Shown: piece after piece, positions 1 to 10,740 of the stretch | Numbering within the stretch: the stretch's first letter is position 1 | Layout of the letters: each line of letters begins with the position of its first letter | NCBI GenBank assembly: GCA_033558025.1 | Contig: JAUCEF010000011.1 | Span: 2,604,001-2,668,000, forward strand | DNA from: Phytophthora sp. 'mugwort' | Taxonomy: Eukaryota; Oomycota; Peronosporomycetes; Peronosporales; Peronosporaceae | Reading direction: 5' to 3' | Length of the DNA stretch: 64,000 nt | Position numbers and translations under genes: made by a program | Notes under the pieces: generated by a model | Told to the model about the DNA's origin: nothing | The model's input: the letters and a program-made list of their open reading frames with translations, nothing else | The model's database searches: none

Positions 1-1070
1 CAAACGGGAACTTATTATCTAAATGGCAAGATATTAGGGTGCTGAAGTGGGAATCAAAATGTATTCTTGGTGTTTTAAAAACGTGCAAATACGTCGGGTT
101 CAAAACTTCGTTAATTGCCCCATCGCTCAGTGCTAGTAATCGGTCTACTTCATCGATGGGATCTTGGGGAGGTTTAAGCCACTGTGCGATGTCCGTCGTT
201 AAACATTACATAGCTAGCAATGCGTGCCGACAGGTAACACAAGAGACCAGAAGGTAGTTTTGTTGGCTTGTTTTCAAGTGGGATGCCAGATTGCAGCCAA
301 CCCCAGCCAATGCGCTAAGTGGCTCACTGCGTACTTTGTATGTGGTTCATCCGACAGAGCACACGAACGGAACTGCTGGATCTTCATCTCCAAAAGCGAG
401 GTGTGACTGGAGCTGGTGCCAACTGGCCTCACGACATATCCTCTCACGTCAAGACGACGAAATCGCCTTTTGACGAATGGAAATCTTGGGCGAGGTCCAG
501 CTCATCGTGTATTGGTCAATTACAGTTTGTTTACGTCTTATCACAGTTTGCTCGGCAAACTTTCGCGTAAAGAAAACCCCATTGGAAAATTCGGTCAGAA
601 AAAGTTATGGCTGCATTAACAGGGTGACCGATCTCATTCTGCCAGTACAAGAGTAGGGCCTACCGACCATCACGCCGTTTCTCGGATGTTGGTATCACGC
701 AAGAAATGCTTACTGGGTTTTGTTCAGCCAGCTCATAAACCTTTGTTTGTTGGGGCTACGAGTACGAGTAGAATTCGTGAAACTGGAGGATAATCGTCCA
801 ATTCTTGAGCGCAGTGCTCCTACACTGTGCGACAAAATGTTCCAGAGACCTACATATTTACCCATATCTCAGCTTCTAGAAGGAGTTACAGCATGCTATT
901 TAGATATGTTGCTCTAATCAAACTACGTAAACGTGGGTTTGTGACGCGGAGTTAGATTTCTAAGCGCGTCGATAGGCTGATATACAACTAACTAAATCTT
1001 ACACCGCAACAATGCTTTCGGACAATTTAATATCTTGGTTTTAATCTGGTGAATGAATGAACGTAATTAG
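1..1070. other. Left-edge intergenic sequence, no gene recognised
   Basis: Several short open frames overlap here on both strands, none longer than about 85 codons and none with a motif I recognise. The stretch leads into a Tc1-like relic and is probably older transposon debris. I see no promoter or RNA gene that I can defend. Confidence 0.4.
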
Positions 1071-1094
1071 ATGCCTATCGCGTTTTACTGTATT

Positions 1095-1843
1095 TTACTA
1101 TGGGGCGCTGGCCCCCATCACGTCCGAAGAGCGTGGAAGGATCAAGGGCCTCTACGAGCCTGGACGGGGGTCAGGGCGATCGCGCGGCGGACCCAGAGGT
1201 CGCCAGACGGGGTGAGCTACGTGCTGCGCACCACAGACAAGAAACCCGTCAAGTGCATAAGTGCATAAGGCCGAAGAGCCTCACAGATCACTAGTGTCGA
1301 CAAATTGTGCGGGGGGGGGGAACTTTTCAATTTCGCAGTTGAAGGCTACGAACGCGGTTGAATGCTGCGTACGTAGTATTCAGAGCCTTCTGGCTAGTGT
1401 CGATTTCCTTGTTTTTTTATTCAAAAATGGACAGAACGCTCCCCCTCACGCAGGAACACAAAGCGGAACGTCTTAATTTTGCGGAGAGGCTGTCCTCAGC
1501 TGCTCAAAAAAGGATTGTATGGCCTTTAATATTTTTTTTCGACGAGAATGTTTTTATCTGGGCGAACCTGATGGCTAAAACACTATTGGAGTGATTTACG
1601 GCGTCCACCGTGGAACTAGTTGGCCCGTCAGAGTGGCGGTGGATCTCTTATGGTATGGGGGCATTTGGAGCCAAGGGCACGTCAGAGTTGGTCGCTCTGG
1701 AGGGGCGCCAGAACTCGCGGGACTATATCTATACGGTCTCAGACCACTTGATCCCGTTTGCGCACGCAACCTACGGAACGGATTTCGTCTACATGCAAGA
1801 CAACGCCTCCATTCGTGAATTGGACAAACGCATCGTGAACTAA
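1095..1843 (+). pseudogene. Tc1/mariner-like transposase relic
   Basis: A DDE transposase of the Tc1/IS630 type read through several frames. At 1110-1160 one frame gives ITSEERGRIKGLYEPG and another at 1170-1215 gives IARRTQRSPDGVSYVL, together resembling the N-terminal helix-turn-helix of Tc1-like transposases. At 1426-1560 LTQEHKAERLNFAERL precedes a DENVFI segment, the usual position of the first catalytic Asp. At 1785-1805 FVYMQDNASI matches the second-Asp block (QQDNA). The third catalytic acidic block (PIEN) is missing because the frame stops at 1843. Several frameshifts and stops make it inactive. No terminal inverted repeats were identified. Confidence 0.7.
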
Positions 1844-1866
1844 CGAGGCACTGCATACGAGGTATA

Positions 1867-3104
1867 ATGATGTCGCTATGCTGGTGGAAATCGTGTAAGA
1901 AGACTTCCAAAGAGAACCCTGCTGATTCGGAGCTGCTTCGATGCTCGAACGTCACAAAGTATGAGAACCCGATCCACCAGGCTTGTTGCACGGATCTGCT
2001 GGCTACATTTGGCGCCAATGAAGGCGTCCAAGTTGCTGTCTGTGGCAAACGCTGCTTTAACGCAGTGCTGAAAACGTCGAAGGCTGCCGAAGTTCCCGTT
2101 AGTATGCCCAAGAAAGCGTGTGGCCTGGAATAACGACGGTCCTACGCCAAGCATTAGCTCCGTGAGCTGCCTGATTGACTGGATGCCTACAGGTACGAAT
2201 ACTCTCGCTGCCGTGGTGGAGATGCTCAAAGTGGTGAGACTAAGATAACCATTGCAGGCGAGATTGTGCGATTCATTGCGTCCTGTGGTGTCACCGCATC
2301 CCGCGCTGCCAAAACCATTCAGTCAAAGATTCTGAGTCTGCCAAGGACATCTAGTCAAAGATTCTGAGCAGTCCTTTAAGGCAGCTACAGATTGGTTGGG
2401 TGCAACCGGGCAAGGCGTCGAAGACGCGAAGTGTCTTCGTGATGCTATTCTCGCCCGGTGTCCGTACTACTACGAGTTGTACGACATCATAAACGATCGC
2501 GCGAGCACGAGGCCGTTGGTATTGAACTCGGACAACCTCGACAATAGTGAGGGTAGTAGCGGGGATGACGAATCCGACATCGCGCCCGTTGTCGAAGAAT
2601 ACGGTGACATCTCAGAGAAGAAGGCATCTGCTGCTTGTGGAACTTCTGGTGAAGATACGGCGCGTACATCAGGCAGCCTGTCTGTGCTGACAACTGACAC
2701 TCGAAGCGGCGACCTTGAAGCCACGGGTTACAGTCGCAAGGGAGGTTCTAGAACCCCTCGTATTATTGGCTCGTCTAGCAAAAAGATAACAAAGAAACTT
2801 TGGACGAGTTGTATATGAGCTACTACTGGCAGAGTTGAAGAAACAACAGCTTGCTCAAGATAAGGAGTTTCAGTTACAGTCTCTTCAACTAAAGTGCGAG
2901 AAAGCAGATGCTACTGCTAATGAAATTCAAGCTCGCATCACGGAAGCAGCTGCTCGAACGAAGTACTTTGAAGCCCAAGCGGACTATTGCGAACTGAATC
3001 GCAAGGTATACCTCCTCCGCGAGTGTTATAAACTTCGTGAAGAAGGCGTACCTCTCCACGAGATCGACACCCTACTCCCGCTTGGTATCCCGAATTTCGA
3101 GTAG
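1867..3104 (+). pseudogene. Transposon accessory ORF (Myb/SANT-like, Harbinger-associated), broken
   Basis: Three consecutive open pieces (1867-2133, 2396-2818, 2835-3104) in shifting frames read as one protein. The centre has an acidic Ser/Asp-rich stretch (about 2530-2600) and the last 89 codons are a Gln/Lys/Glu-rich helical, coiled-coil-like tail. It is convergent with the Harbinger transposase on the other strand, their 3' ends overlapping at 3026-3104. PIF/Harbinger elements typically carry a transposase plus a Myb/SANT-like DNA-binding protein, so that role is inferred from position and tail composition; no intact Myb motif is visible. Frameshifts or stops near 2133-2396 and at 2818 break it. 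Confidence 0.5.
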
Positions 3105-4388
3105 GTAGTGGAATTGTTATTCACGCCGCTCCCCGCCTCCTCCATTCGGACCGATGGGCTGGTTGAGCTCATTATCCTCGCCCAGCCGTTTCCATGTTTC
3201 TTGACCTCAAGAATAGCCTCGTAAATGAATAGGTTGTGGAGTACGAAGACACAGATGATAAGCCTGAGCAGTCGCCGCATGCTCTTCTTGCCAGTAAGCT
3301 TTGCACGAATACCACGTAGATACTGAAACCGTGTCTTCACCAGTCCGATGCAATGTTCAGTCTTGATGTGAACTTTAGCTAGCTGGGTGTTGCAATACTT
3401 GCTGTGGATATCTACGTCGGCTTTTGGAGGCTTTTTGGAGGCAGCATCATGAATGGAGACGACTGAAAAGCTGAGTCGCTGAGTAGACACGGGTTGGGCT
3501 CGAAAATGAAGCTTTGGGTAATCTAAAAACCCGACTTGTCGTCCAGACCCGGTTATCGTGTACGCTACCGGGCGATCCCACGCTTCGCGTACACGGGCTA
3601 CGTCATGCATATGATGAGAGCGTTTAGAGAATATCCTCCTTTGCGAGAGAAATAGTCCTCACCATTATAACCCGGCTTGAATTCCAACGGCAAGAACGTC
3701 CCATCCACGAGACCCACACAGATTGCAAATCCGTATTTGTCTTGAACACGACTAGCGATTGTGGCCCGCTCCTCGCCATCAGGCCAGGTGAGAGTGCTCT
3801 CTCTAAGGCGTAACAATGCACAACAAGTGCGACGAACATATTTCTTAATAGAAGCCTTTCCTACTCCAAAGAAAAGCCATCTTGGGTGAATTATTCTCGT
3901 TTCCGAAGCTACATAAGAACTTCAGCAGTACCAGTAGATGCAGCTCAGGTCCTCCACGAATTTACAGCTGCCGGCGGGTACGAACACGGGGTCATCGCGG
4001 CATGAGGTCCAACAGCGCCCCAAACGCCTTGCGGCTGACACGAAAAATGGCCCAAGAACTCTTCTTCATTGAGTTCCTAATCCTCCACCAAGCACGATCT
4101 CCACTTGTCCTTGCGCTTCCGATAGCGCTCTGCACGGAAAGCCTAACGCGATGCCGCGAGACTCCCGAGCTGGAGCTCAAATTGCTCGTCCAGATCGTCC
4201 TCAGATGGGCCATTATCATAAAACAGAAAGCGTGCACGCGCCACTCTTCGACGGTCCTTCACAATTCGTTCGAGTACACGAAGAGCACGCTTCCGCTTGC
4301 TTGGGTCGGCCAAGATCGAAAGTGGCGCCAAAACACTCGGTGTACTAAAAAAAAAAAGTAGCTCCTGCTGCTGCTGCAGACTTCTCAT
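3026..4388 (-). pseudogene. PIF/Harbinger transposase relic (unit H1)
   Basis: Reading from 4388 downward, an N-terminal helical part (4143-4388, then another frame to about 3992) is followed by the DDE_4 nuclease core. At 3598-3816 the frame contains GLVDGTFLPLEFKPGYNG and DYFSRKGGYSLNA, the first catalytic Asp block of Harbinger nucleases. At 3300-3365 VHIKTEHCIGLVKTRF supplies the conserved acidic-residue block before RFQYLRGI, and the C-terminal LLRLIICVFVLHNL helix follows at 3215-3290. At least three frameshifts break it, around 3990-4143, 3820-3990 and 3600. It pairs convergently with the accessory ORF at 1867-3104. Confidence 0.8.
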
Positions 4389-5096
4389 GCGTGCTCGGGG
4401 TGGTCAATTCTACTAGTTGGTCATTGGCCAAAATGGATGCCTAGACGATTCCACCGCAAAATCGTTTTATTGCTGATGCCAGAGTTGGCGACCACTAATA
4501 CATGTGGTTTTGGGTGAAATTGATCGTTAAATTAGAAAGTATACATAAGCATCAGAGCTCGCAAATGGGCACCCTAAGTTGGGCACCCTACCTACCCACC
4601 TGTACCCATGTGTCTCATGGGTGGGTGGGGGTACCCTAATTGGTTTCGAATACGGCGGCGGGTGTGTGTGAGGGCAACCCGATAAAACCCGTATTATAAT
4701 AGAGCGATAAAATTAGCTGCAGTTTAGCTTCGAGTCCCACCATAACAGACGTACAAGAGATTTGGTGCTTTTAGGCCGGCATGGATGGGCGGGTACCCGA
4801 ACTGTCTGTGGGTAGACTGGCGGGTGGGGCTTGGGTGCTGGATTGAAACTCAACAACGAGAAAAGGTTAAGCGCACAAACAAATTAGTTAACTGCACAGA
4901 CAAAAAATGGTAAATGCACAGAACAACGTGACGGCAGCTATGACATCACACTACTATCCTAGGTGATGTCATCGCTGCCAGCAGATACTCAGCGCATCTC
5001 ATTCAGTTGTTAACCACGTCTAGAACTCGACGAACGACTAGCGTGACTGCGGCATAGCTCCCCGCCTGCGTCTTGCTGCGTTCGCTCGATTGCTTC
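4389..5096. other. Intergenic, G/C-skewed low-complexity sequence with a hairpin
   Basis: No coding frame is convincing. The segment 4560-4640 is rich in GGGT/ACCC words arranged as an imperfect palindrome around CCCATGTGTCTCATGGG. A separate hairpin lies at 4933-4979 and is listed on its own. Confidence 0.4.
4933..4979. repeat. Near-perfect hairpin, 17-bp arms
   Basis: Left arm GGCAGCTATGACATCAC (4933-4949) pairs with GTGATGTCATCGCTGCC (4963-4979) with one mismatch and a 13-nt loop. It could be the ends of a very small foldback element or a transcribed stem-loop; nothing adjacent decides this. Confidence 0.6.
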
Positions 5097-5341
5097 AAGG
5101 ACTTCCTGCCGCACCGAGACCTGCTGACGCCCACGCCGCCGCACCAAGACCTGTTGAGGGCTGCGCCGCTGCTCCGAGACCTGCTGACGCCCGTGCCGCT
5201 GCTCCAAGACCCGCTGACGCTGCTCCACGACTTGGTGAAGCCCGCCCGCTGTGCCTAGACTGGAGAAGTCCGCGCAGCCGCGCCGAGACTCACCGAATCC
5301 CGCGCCGCCGCGCCGAGACCCTCAGGCGCCCGCGCCGCTGA
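5097..5341. repeat. Degenerate GC-rich minisatellite
   Basis: Roughly 30-33-bp units built around CCGAGACCTGCTGACGCCC and CGCCGCTGCTCCAAGACC repeat with drift about seven times. The open frames across it (for example 5073-5258 and 5090-5341) only translate the repeat and are not treated as genes. Confidence 0.6.
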
Positions 5342-5458
5342 CCTGAAACATTCGTTAATAGGCAAACGACGTTATAAGCGCCGACGAACAACAGCAGAGG
5401 CAGCACCCGCGGCATAGCTTCACAAAGCAAGGAGCTACATCGAAATACTCGAAGTACG

Positions 5459-6524
5459 TTGGCTGCAATCTTTGGCAAGCATGAGCTCTCACGCTTTTGG
5501 AACGACGGCTACTCGGTGGGGGATATTGGCATCGAAGAGCAGCTATGCAACGACGCGCTAGATGAGGTCGGGGCGTTAACGTTCTATACTATATCTGGTT
5601 CGGTGTACTCAAAGACGTTGGAAGATCATCGGCGGCAAGCAGATAATAGAACACTCGAAAAGCAGTGGGGAAGATCAATATACAACTTGACAAGTTGATA
5701 GTTTCAGCTGTTCGACAATGGAGAATAGCGGAAGGCTCATGGCACACTCTAAACTCGACTGCTGGTGGTCACGACCAAGCCATCCACAAAGACTTTCCTA
5801 CGTTCGAGACCGCGTATGCGCTCCTGAAGAAGGACGTGGTGCCTGCATCGGTGATTGTAGCGCTCATGGACGACACATAGCTCCACATCTACCCTGGCTG
5901 TTTTGGTTCTACTGTTGAGCTCTCCAAAGGGAGAACACTGAAACTCAAACCACGGCGAGGTCGTTATTTTCCGTGGAAACCTGGTGCACGTTGGGGCCAA
6001 GCACAGCGCCACAAACATCAGGTTGCATTGCTACATCCAAGTGCAGGGCATTCGTCAGAAGGCAAACTCAACCGAGGCAGTGGTGTATAACACTTACATG
6101 TGCAACGATCTGCAGTACGCTCGCCGCGAGCTAGCAGAGCACCGACGCAGATGCGTAGCAAACTCACCCTTCCGGTGCCCACTGTGTCCTAGGACCTACA
6201 CGATCGCGAATTCACTACACCAGCACGCTAGACGCTGCCATCCTGCAGAACGTGAAACATTGCACGAAACGCGCACTCAAAGGTCAGATGGGACAAGAGA
6301 AGGCGAGGTCCAAGCAACCAGGTTAGACGAGGCAAAAAACATTGAAAGTAGCGAGGAGAGCAGCGAAGAGAGCAGCAATGAGAGCAGCGATTAGAGCAGT
6401 GATGAAGATAGCAGCGACGGGAGCATTTGGAAAAGAGGTAAGTCGTGAGGAAATGGAGACAGGTGAGGCGAGTCAAGAGGCTAGCGACGAAGTGTACAGT
6501 TCTGAGGAGTACATGAGCGAATAA
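5459..6524 (+). pseudogene. Fe(II)/2-oxoglutarate dioxygenase-like protein with C2H2 zinc finger, broken
   Basis: The reconstructed reading is one protein in several frames. The N-terminal part (5459-5690) contains SRFWNDGYSV. After a frameshift near 5670-5700 comes DQAIHKDFPTFETAY with an HxD motif at 5785-5793. A TAG stop sits at 5878-5880, but the same frame continues to about 5945 and shifts into GEVVIFRGNLVHVGAKH, giving a distal His at 5997-5999 and NIRLHCY with a candidate 2-oxoglutarate-binding Arg near 6019. HxD...H...R in this order is the signature of the double-stranded beta-helix dioxygenases. Next are a degenerate finger (6100-6160) and a good C2H2 finger, CPLCPRTYTIANSLHQH, at 6178-6230, then a Ser/Glu-rich acidic tail. 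One stop and at least two frameshifts make it a pseudogene. The substrate is unknown. Confidence 0.6.
6343..6410. repeat. Imperfect GAGAGCAGC repeat
   Basis: Nine-base units close to GAGAGCAGC recur about seven times and encode the Ser/Glu-rich tail of the dioxygenase-like relic. The TAG at 6392-6394 arises inside this tract. Confidence 0.6.
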
Positions 6525-6855
6525 TTCGTAGATGTAAGAAATAGACACATTCTGTTACGAGCCTTTCAAGGTGTGAACTGGCGTTGCTAGCGAGACAACA
6601 ACTTTCTGCAAGTTATGACAACTTATTTGAACATGACCTGAAAAATGTTTTGTACATGACATGACAAATATTTTTTTGTACAAGACGTAGCAAAAACGTA
6701 GGTGCACAACTCGATTCCACAAAGAGAACTAAACGCTTGCTTATAAACTGAAATGTTATGTATCCGGGCCAAGGATGAACTGCACGTCGAGTGCTCTAGA
6801 AGATAGTGGTGGCCGTCCTCTAGAAGCTAGTGGTGGCCGTCCTTCGAGCGGCCCG

Positions 6856-8876
6856 TCAGGGGCAACGAGCAGTTGCAGTACTTCGAGTGGTGTTCCTTGG
6901 CTTCTTCTTGTTCGATGGCGCAATCTTTGCTCTGCATACCTTGCGATTGAACAGCCTCTCGGCGTTGTCCTCGGCACCAGGTTGGCTCAATCGTTTTGCT
7001 TTACTTGCGACAAGGATATGGCAGCACATTTTGAACTTCAAGTAGTATTCGCAGCCACATACACACTTGGCAACGTCTATGATCCATCCATTTTCAGGCA
7101 TACCGTCCAAATGCGCGTACCGTAGCGATCAAGATACATCATTTTCATAAAGTTGAGCAGCTCGTTCACGTTGTTCCCGGACAACCAGAGCTGGTCCTAG
7201 AAATTTCACTATCCTCGGGCTCGTCTTCATCACTTTGAAGAGCTCTGAAAGGACTATCAACCGCTTCACACATCTCCTGCAATTCTTGAGCAAACGGGAT
7301 CGTCGACATCGTGTATTGCCTTACCCGACACAGAGATTCGTTGTCAGTTGAAAACGCTTCAACCCTGCCCGTAGAAATCAACGCGGATGCTGCCCTTGAA
7401 GTGACACGGTTCGGAACCATGACTTGGCTGTCGGAAGTGGGTTTGTATAAAGTCGCATCGTGAATGACTACATGGATCACCGAGATGATCCGCTGCATAT
7501 GGTACCGTCGGCGACCTGTGTACTTCTTCAGAACCGCGTTGAAAGTTTCACACGGGTTGTTCACAGCGTAACTTGACGGCGTGTGAAATATTTGTCAACG
7601 CCAGAATCGACTTCTAACCACTCCTTCGAGAAGTAAGAGACAAATGCTTCCAGTTGAGGGATAGCTCGGCATTCTGTCAGCACCGAATCCTTGAGTGTGT
7701 AGAAGGCGCTCCTGTTCTCCGAGTAGTGAAGGCGGATTATTGCATCCATGATGACCTTCCGATGCTGAGGTAATAGGTATCGAGTCCGCTTCCGAACTTT
7801 GTAAAGGACGTGAAAAAAACACATCAAGTAGGTGGCAGATGCGAATTCTGGTACTTGCTGAAACCCATTCACTTGTGCGTCCTCTGCGTCTCCAATCACA
7901 TCGTCAAGAGATACAGTTGCCGTCGGACATACGCGTTTCACGACACGTACAATGCGCTCATGCACATCGCATACTCGGCAGCTGTCCTTCGACTCACAAC
8001 AAATATGGCTGCTACTTGATAAGTTCTTGCTGCGTCAGAAAACCCGCACGTGATGATCGGATATCCGAGATCACTCAACTTAAACGTGGCATCCGCGTGA
8101 AACACGGTGAAGCGACTGTCGGAACAAAAGCCAATGCAAGTATCGGCAAGTGATCTGCTTGTAATTCCAATACAGAACGCATCGACGTCTGTCCCTTTCC
8201 CAACGTAAGGATATCCGTCGCCATCGTCACGGTGCCCAAAAACGAGTGCTTCATTCAAGTCGCCTGTCGGAGTTGTAGGAATGTTGCTGCACAAGCCGCC
8301 GGACCGCCTTCACCGAGTTTTTGGTTCCCTGCAACCGTCGTAGATACTTGGCACAATTGCTCACTCGTTGTAGGGCTGAATAAACTCGTTTAGGTTCAAC
8401 AATGTCCGAGGATCGACGAAGGTGGATAAGGATAAGTTGAGGAGGGATCGCGCATTCTTACTGCAGGATGAACTTCTTCATCTCAGTCGTAATCACCGCT
8501 TTATGTGGCCCTTCGCAGTCAGCCTCAGGGTCGTGTAGGTGATCCACGCGATTGTGGAAAATTTGCTGTTGTGTGGCTTCACACCCCCACAGCTTGAAAA
8601 CGTACTTGCACGATCCATAGATCTTACATGTTTTGCTTGTACACTTGAGCCGTCGTTTGACCATTTGATGTTCATCCCATTCGCAAATCTTGCATCGTCG
8701 CGCTGGTGTGAATGCGCTACTCGGTTACAGCAGAATTCTATCTCCAGAATCTTTTTAAGTTCTTGCTCAGAATCCACCGTCTGAATAAGATCCCAACTGT
8801 AAAGGATGCGCGGCATTTTTCGTGTAAGCCAGTGCCTCCCACTTGCTGTCACTTCACTCCACGCTGTTACCTCCAC
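6856..8876 (-). pseudogene. MULE (Mutator-like) transposase relic, unit M1
   Basis: From 8876 downward: an N-terminal region rich in Cys/His (8458-8664, CTSKTCKIYGSCKYVF) resembling the FLYWCH/WRKY-type DNA-binding end of MULEs. The catalytic core (7938-8294) follows, with FTVFHADATFKLSDLGYPII carrying the first catalytic Asp. The helical middle (7561-7965) has FFHVLYKVRK. The block NNPCETFNAVLKKYTGRR (7500-7564) fits the third acidic residue. A SWIM zinc finger CVCGCEYYLKFKMCCH lies at about 7015-7065. Frameshifts separate each piece (near 8460-8500, 8290-8460, 7940-7965, 7560 and 7110-7166). This is the full domain order of an oomycete MULE transposase, inactive. Confidence 0.85.
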
Positions 8877-8938
8877 GCTGTCACCTCACTCCACGCTGCC
8901 ACCTCACTCCACGCTGTCACTGTACTCCACGCTGTCAC
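8844..8938. repeat. Short tandem repeat, CACTCCACGCTGTCACCT family
   Basis: Five units of 13-20 bp sharing CTCCACGCTG(T/C)(C/T)AC lie at the 5' end of the MULE relic. Tandem subterminal repeats are common near MULE ends, but no matching repeat was seen beyond 6856. Confidence 0.5.
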
Positions 8939-9691
8939 GTCCTGTAGTCTGTAGTATCCGCCGCGGGATTGTGGGCTTTTCACACGTGGTGTGATTTGAA
9001 CGAATGGTTATGGAGGCCAACCCAGGCGTTTCATGTGTACCACGCCAGTTGAGGTTCTGTGTCTTTCTCATAAGCTTCTGTGAATTCACAACGTATGCCT
9101 CGTTTATCTGTGCCATTCTCAATTCATCTGTGCGGTTCTCTCGGTTTGCTGTGCAATTCATCTGTCTTGTCTGTGCGATTCTACCGGTCTCCCTCAACAA
9201 CGGGGTGGGCAGTCCATAAATTTGTGTTTGCGACCTCTGATAAACATGTAAGCCAATTACAAGAAAATAGACAAATATGTTTTAATTTAAAAAAACGTGT
9301 AGTTTTGGTTCTTCTGCCTGCCGGTCGGTTCAGTTCAGCTATTGTTCAAGGGCAGCGTTGCTTGATTTCAGCTCGCTATGCAGAAGAACCAAAACTACAA
9401 ACTACGTGCAGGCAACGGAAAGCTCGCAATCTGCTGGCTACCTCACTTCGCCGCAGAAAGGCACGTCTTGAGCTTTGCACGCTTTTTTGCGTCACGTGTC
9501 ACTACATATATCAGCTCCGCAGTCAGCTCCGCAGCCTGACTTTCTTCCATTGCAGCTACGCACGTAGACTGTCGTTGCAGACGTCGAAGTTGGGATTGAA
9601 ACTAGCCAATCCAAATCGACATTTTCTTCGTGCAACATTCACTATTTAGGCACATTAAAGCAACCATATATTTTTGAGGTCAAAACAAAAA
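8939..9691. other. Intergenic between MULE relic and beta-hydroxylase gene
   Basis: No gene recognised. It holds a run of CTGTGC-ATTC-like words at 9100-9190, an AT-rich spacer at 9240-9300 and the inverted repeat at 9299-9398. The segment directly upstream of 9692 should contain the beta-hydroxylase promoter, but no clear element was identified. Confidence 0.4.
9299..9398. repeat. Perfect 19-bp inverted repeat with 62-nt loop
   Basis: GTAGTTTTGGTTCTTCTGC (9299-9317) is exactly reverse-complemented at 9380-9398. The two arms and short loop could be a foldback element remnant or form an RNA hairpin if transcribed. Confidence 0.75.
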
Positions 9692-10648
9692 ATGACGCAC
9701 CGCGCTGCGCTACTCCGCTCGGCGCTGTGCCTTACGACGGGTGCGTCTACAGCACCTCCTACACCCGTCGTCAACGTGTTTGGAATGTAATGATCATCGC
9801 TGCCTTTGCACAGCCAAGCCACGACCGTCGCCCACGCTCTTTTGCTTCCCCGGGCTCGAGTCGGCGCCATGGCACGACACAAGCAAGTTTGAGTGGGTCA
9901 AACACCTCGAGGCCAATCGCGAGGTCATCACGAGCGAGTATCTGGCCCTCAAGTTACAGCGAGAAACACTAGCCAAAACACCGGAGGCTGCACCCGCCGA
10001 GGCGAGCGACTACAAGATCTACGACAAGGAGCACCAGCTTCACCAGGGCCAATGGGATTGGCTCTCGTACGTAACGCAGGGCCGACGCCAAGCGGACTTT
10101 GCTAATCAATGCCCCAAAACAGTGGAGATCCTCGAGAGCATCCCCGGATTCATGGCTGAGCTGCCGTTCGCGTATTCGTTCTTCTCCATCTTGAAGCCTG
10201 AGGTCTGTTTGTAATATTAGAGGGTCGTGGAAAGGGTAGTGATTGACGGTGTGGTGTGGTTACCTTGTGCTCAATAGTCGAGTATCAAGGCGCATTCGGC
10301 ACCGTGCAACATCCGACTACGTTGCCACTTTCCGCTATTAGTACCGGAAGGATGCGGCATTCGTGTTGGCGACGAAACACGTCAGTGGGAAGAAGGCAAG
10401 GCGCTCGTGCTGGATGGTAAGTTATAAAGCGTATTTTTCTTGTCTTTTTGAAAACGACTCACGGGTGACTTGTTTGCTCTTTCGTAGACGCGTTTGACCA
10501 CGAGGTGTGGCACAACGGGTTGAAGGGAGACCGTGTGCTACTGCTGTTCGACTTCTGGCACCCCGATCTTGTTCAGGGTGAGCGCGAGGCTATCACTGAA
10601 ATGTTTAAGGGGGCTAAAGAGAAGGGGTGGCTTAAGGACTACAAATAA
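9692..10648 (+). CDS. Aspartyl/asparaginyl beta-hydroxylase family protein (4 exons)
   Basis: Predicted Fe(II)/2-oxoglutarate dioxygenase of the Asp_Arg_Hydrox family, hydroxylating Asp/Asn-type side chains of protein substrates; the actual substrate is unknown. Proposed exons are 9692-9740, 9814-10202, 10278-10416 and 10488-10648, joined at GT/AG sites with matching phase to give 245 residues. Visible family features are FCFPGLESAPWHD (about residues 25-37), FSILKPE followed by KAHSAPCNIRLRCHF with the first iron His, CGIRVGDETRQWEEGKAL, the second iron-binding block DHEVWHNG, and DRVLLLFDFWHP with the Arg expected to bind 2-oxoglutarate. The short first exon is inferred from a phase-compatible donor (GTGCGT at 9741). 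There is no clear membrane anchor, unlike animal ASPH. The gene is convergent with the FRA10AC1 homologue, 92 bp apart. Confidence 0.88.
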
Positions 10649-10740
10649 TAGAGACGGCTGCGGTTGTTATCAGCAGGAATCAACATCTGCAGCGAGCTAC
10701 ATTCGAAGTTAAATAGCTCGATGCATCTGTGCTTGCTTTT

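Noticed and set aside
5073..5341. Two overlapping Pro/Leu/Arg-rich open frames
   Set aside because: They only translate the GC-rich minisatellite; all frames stay open because of base composition.
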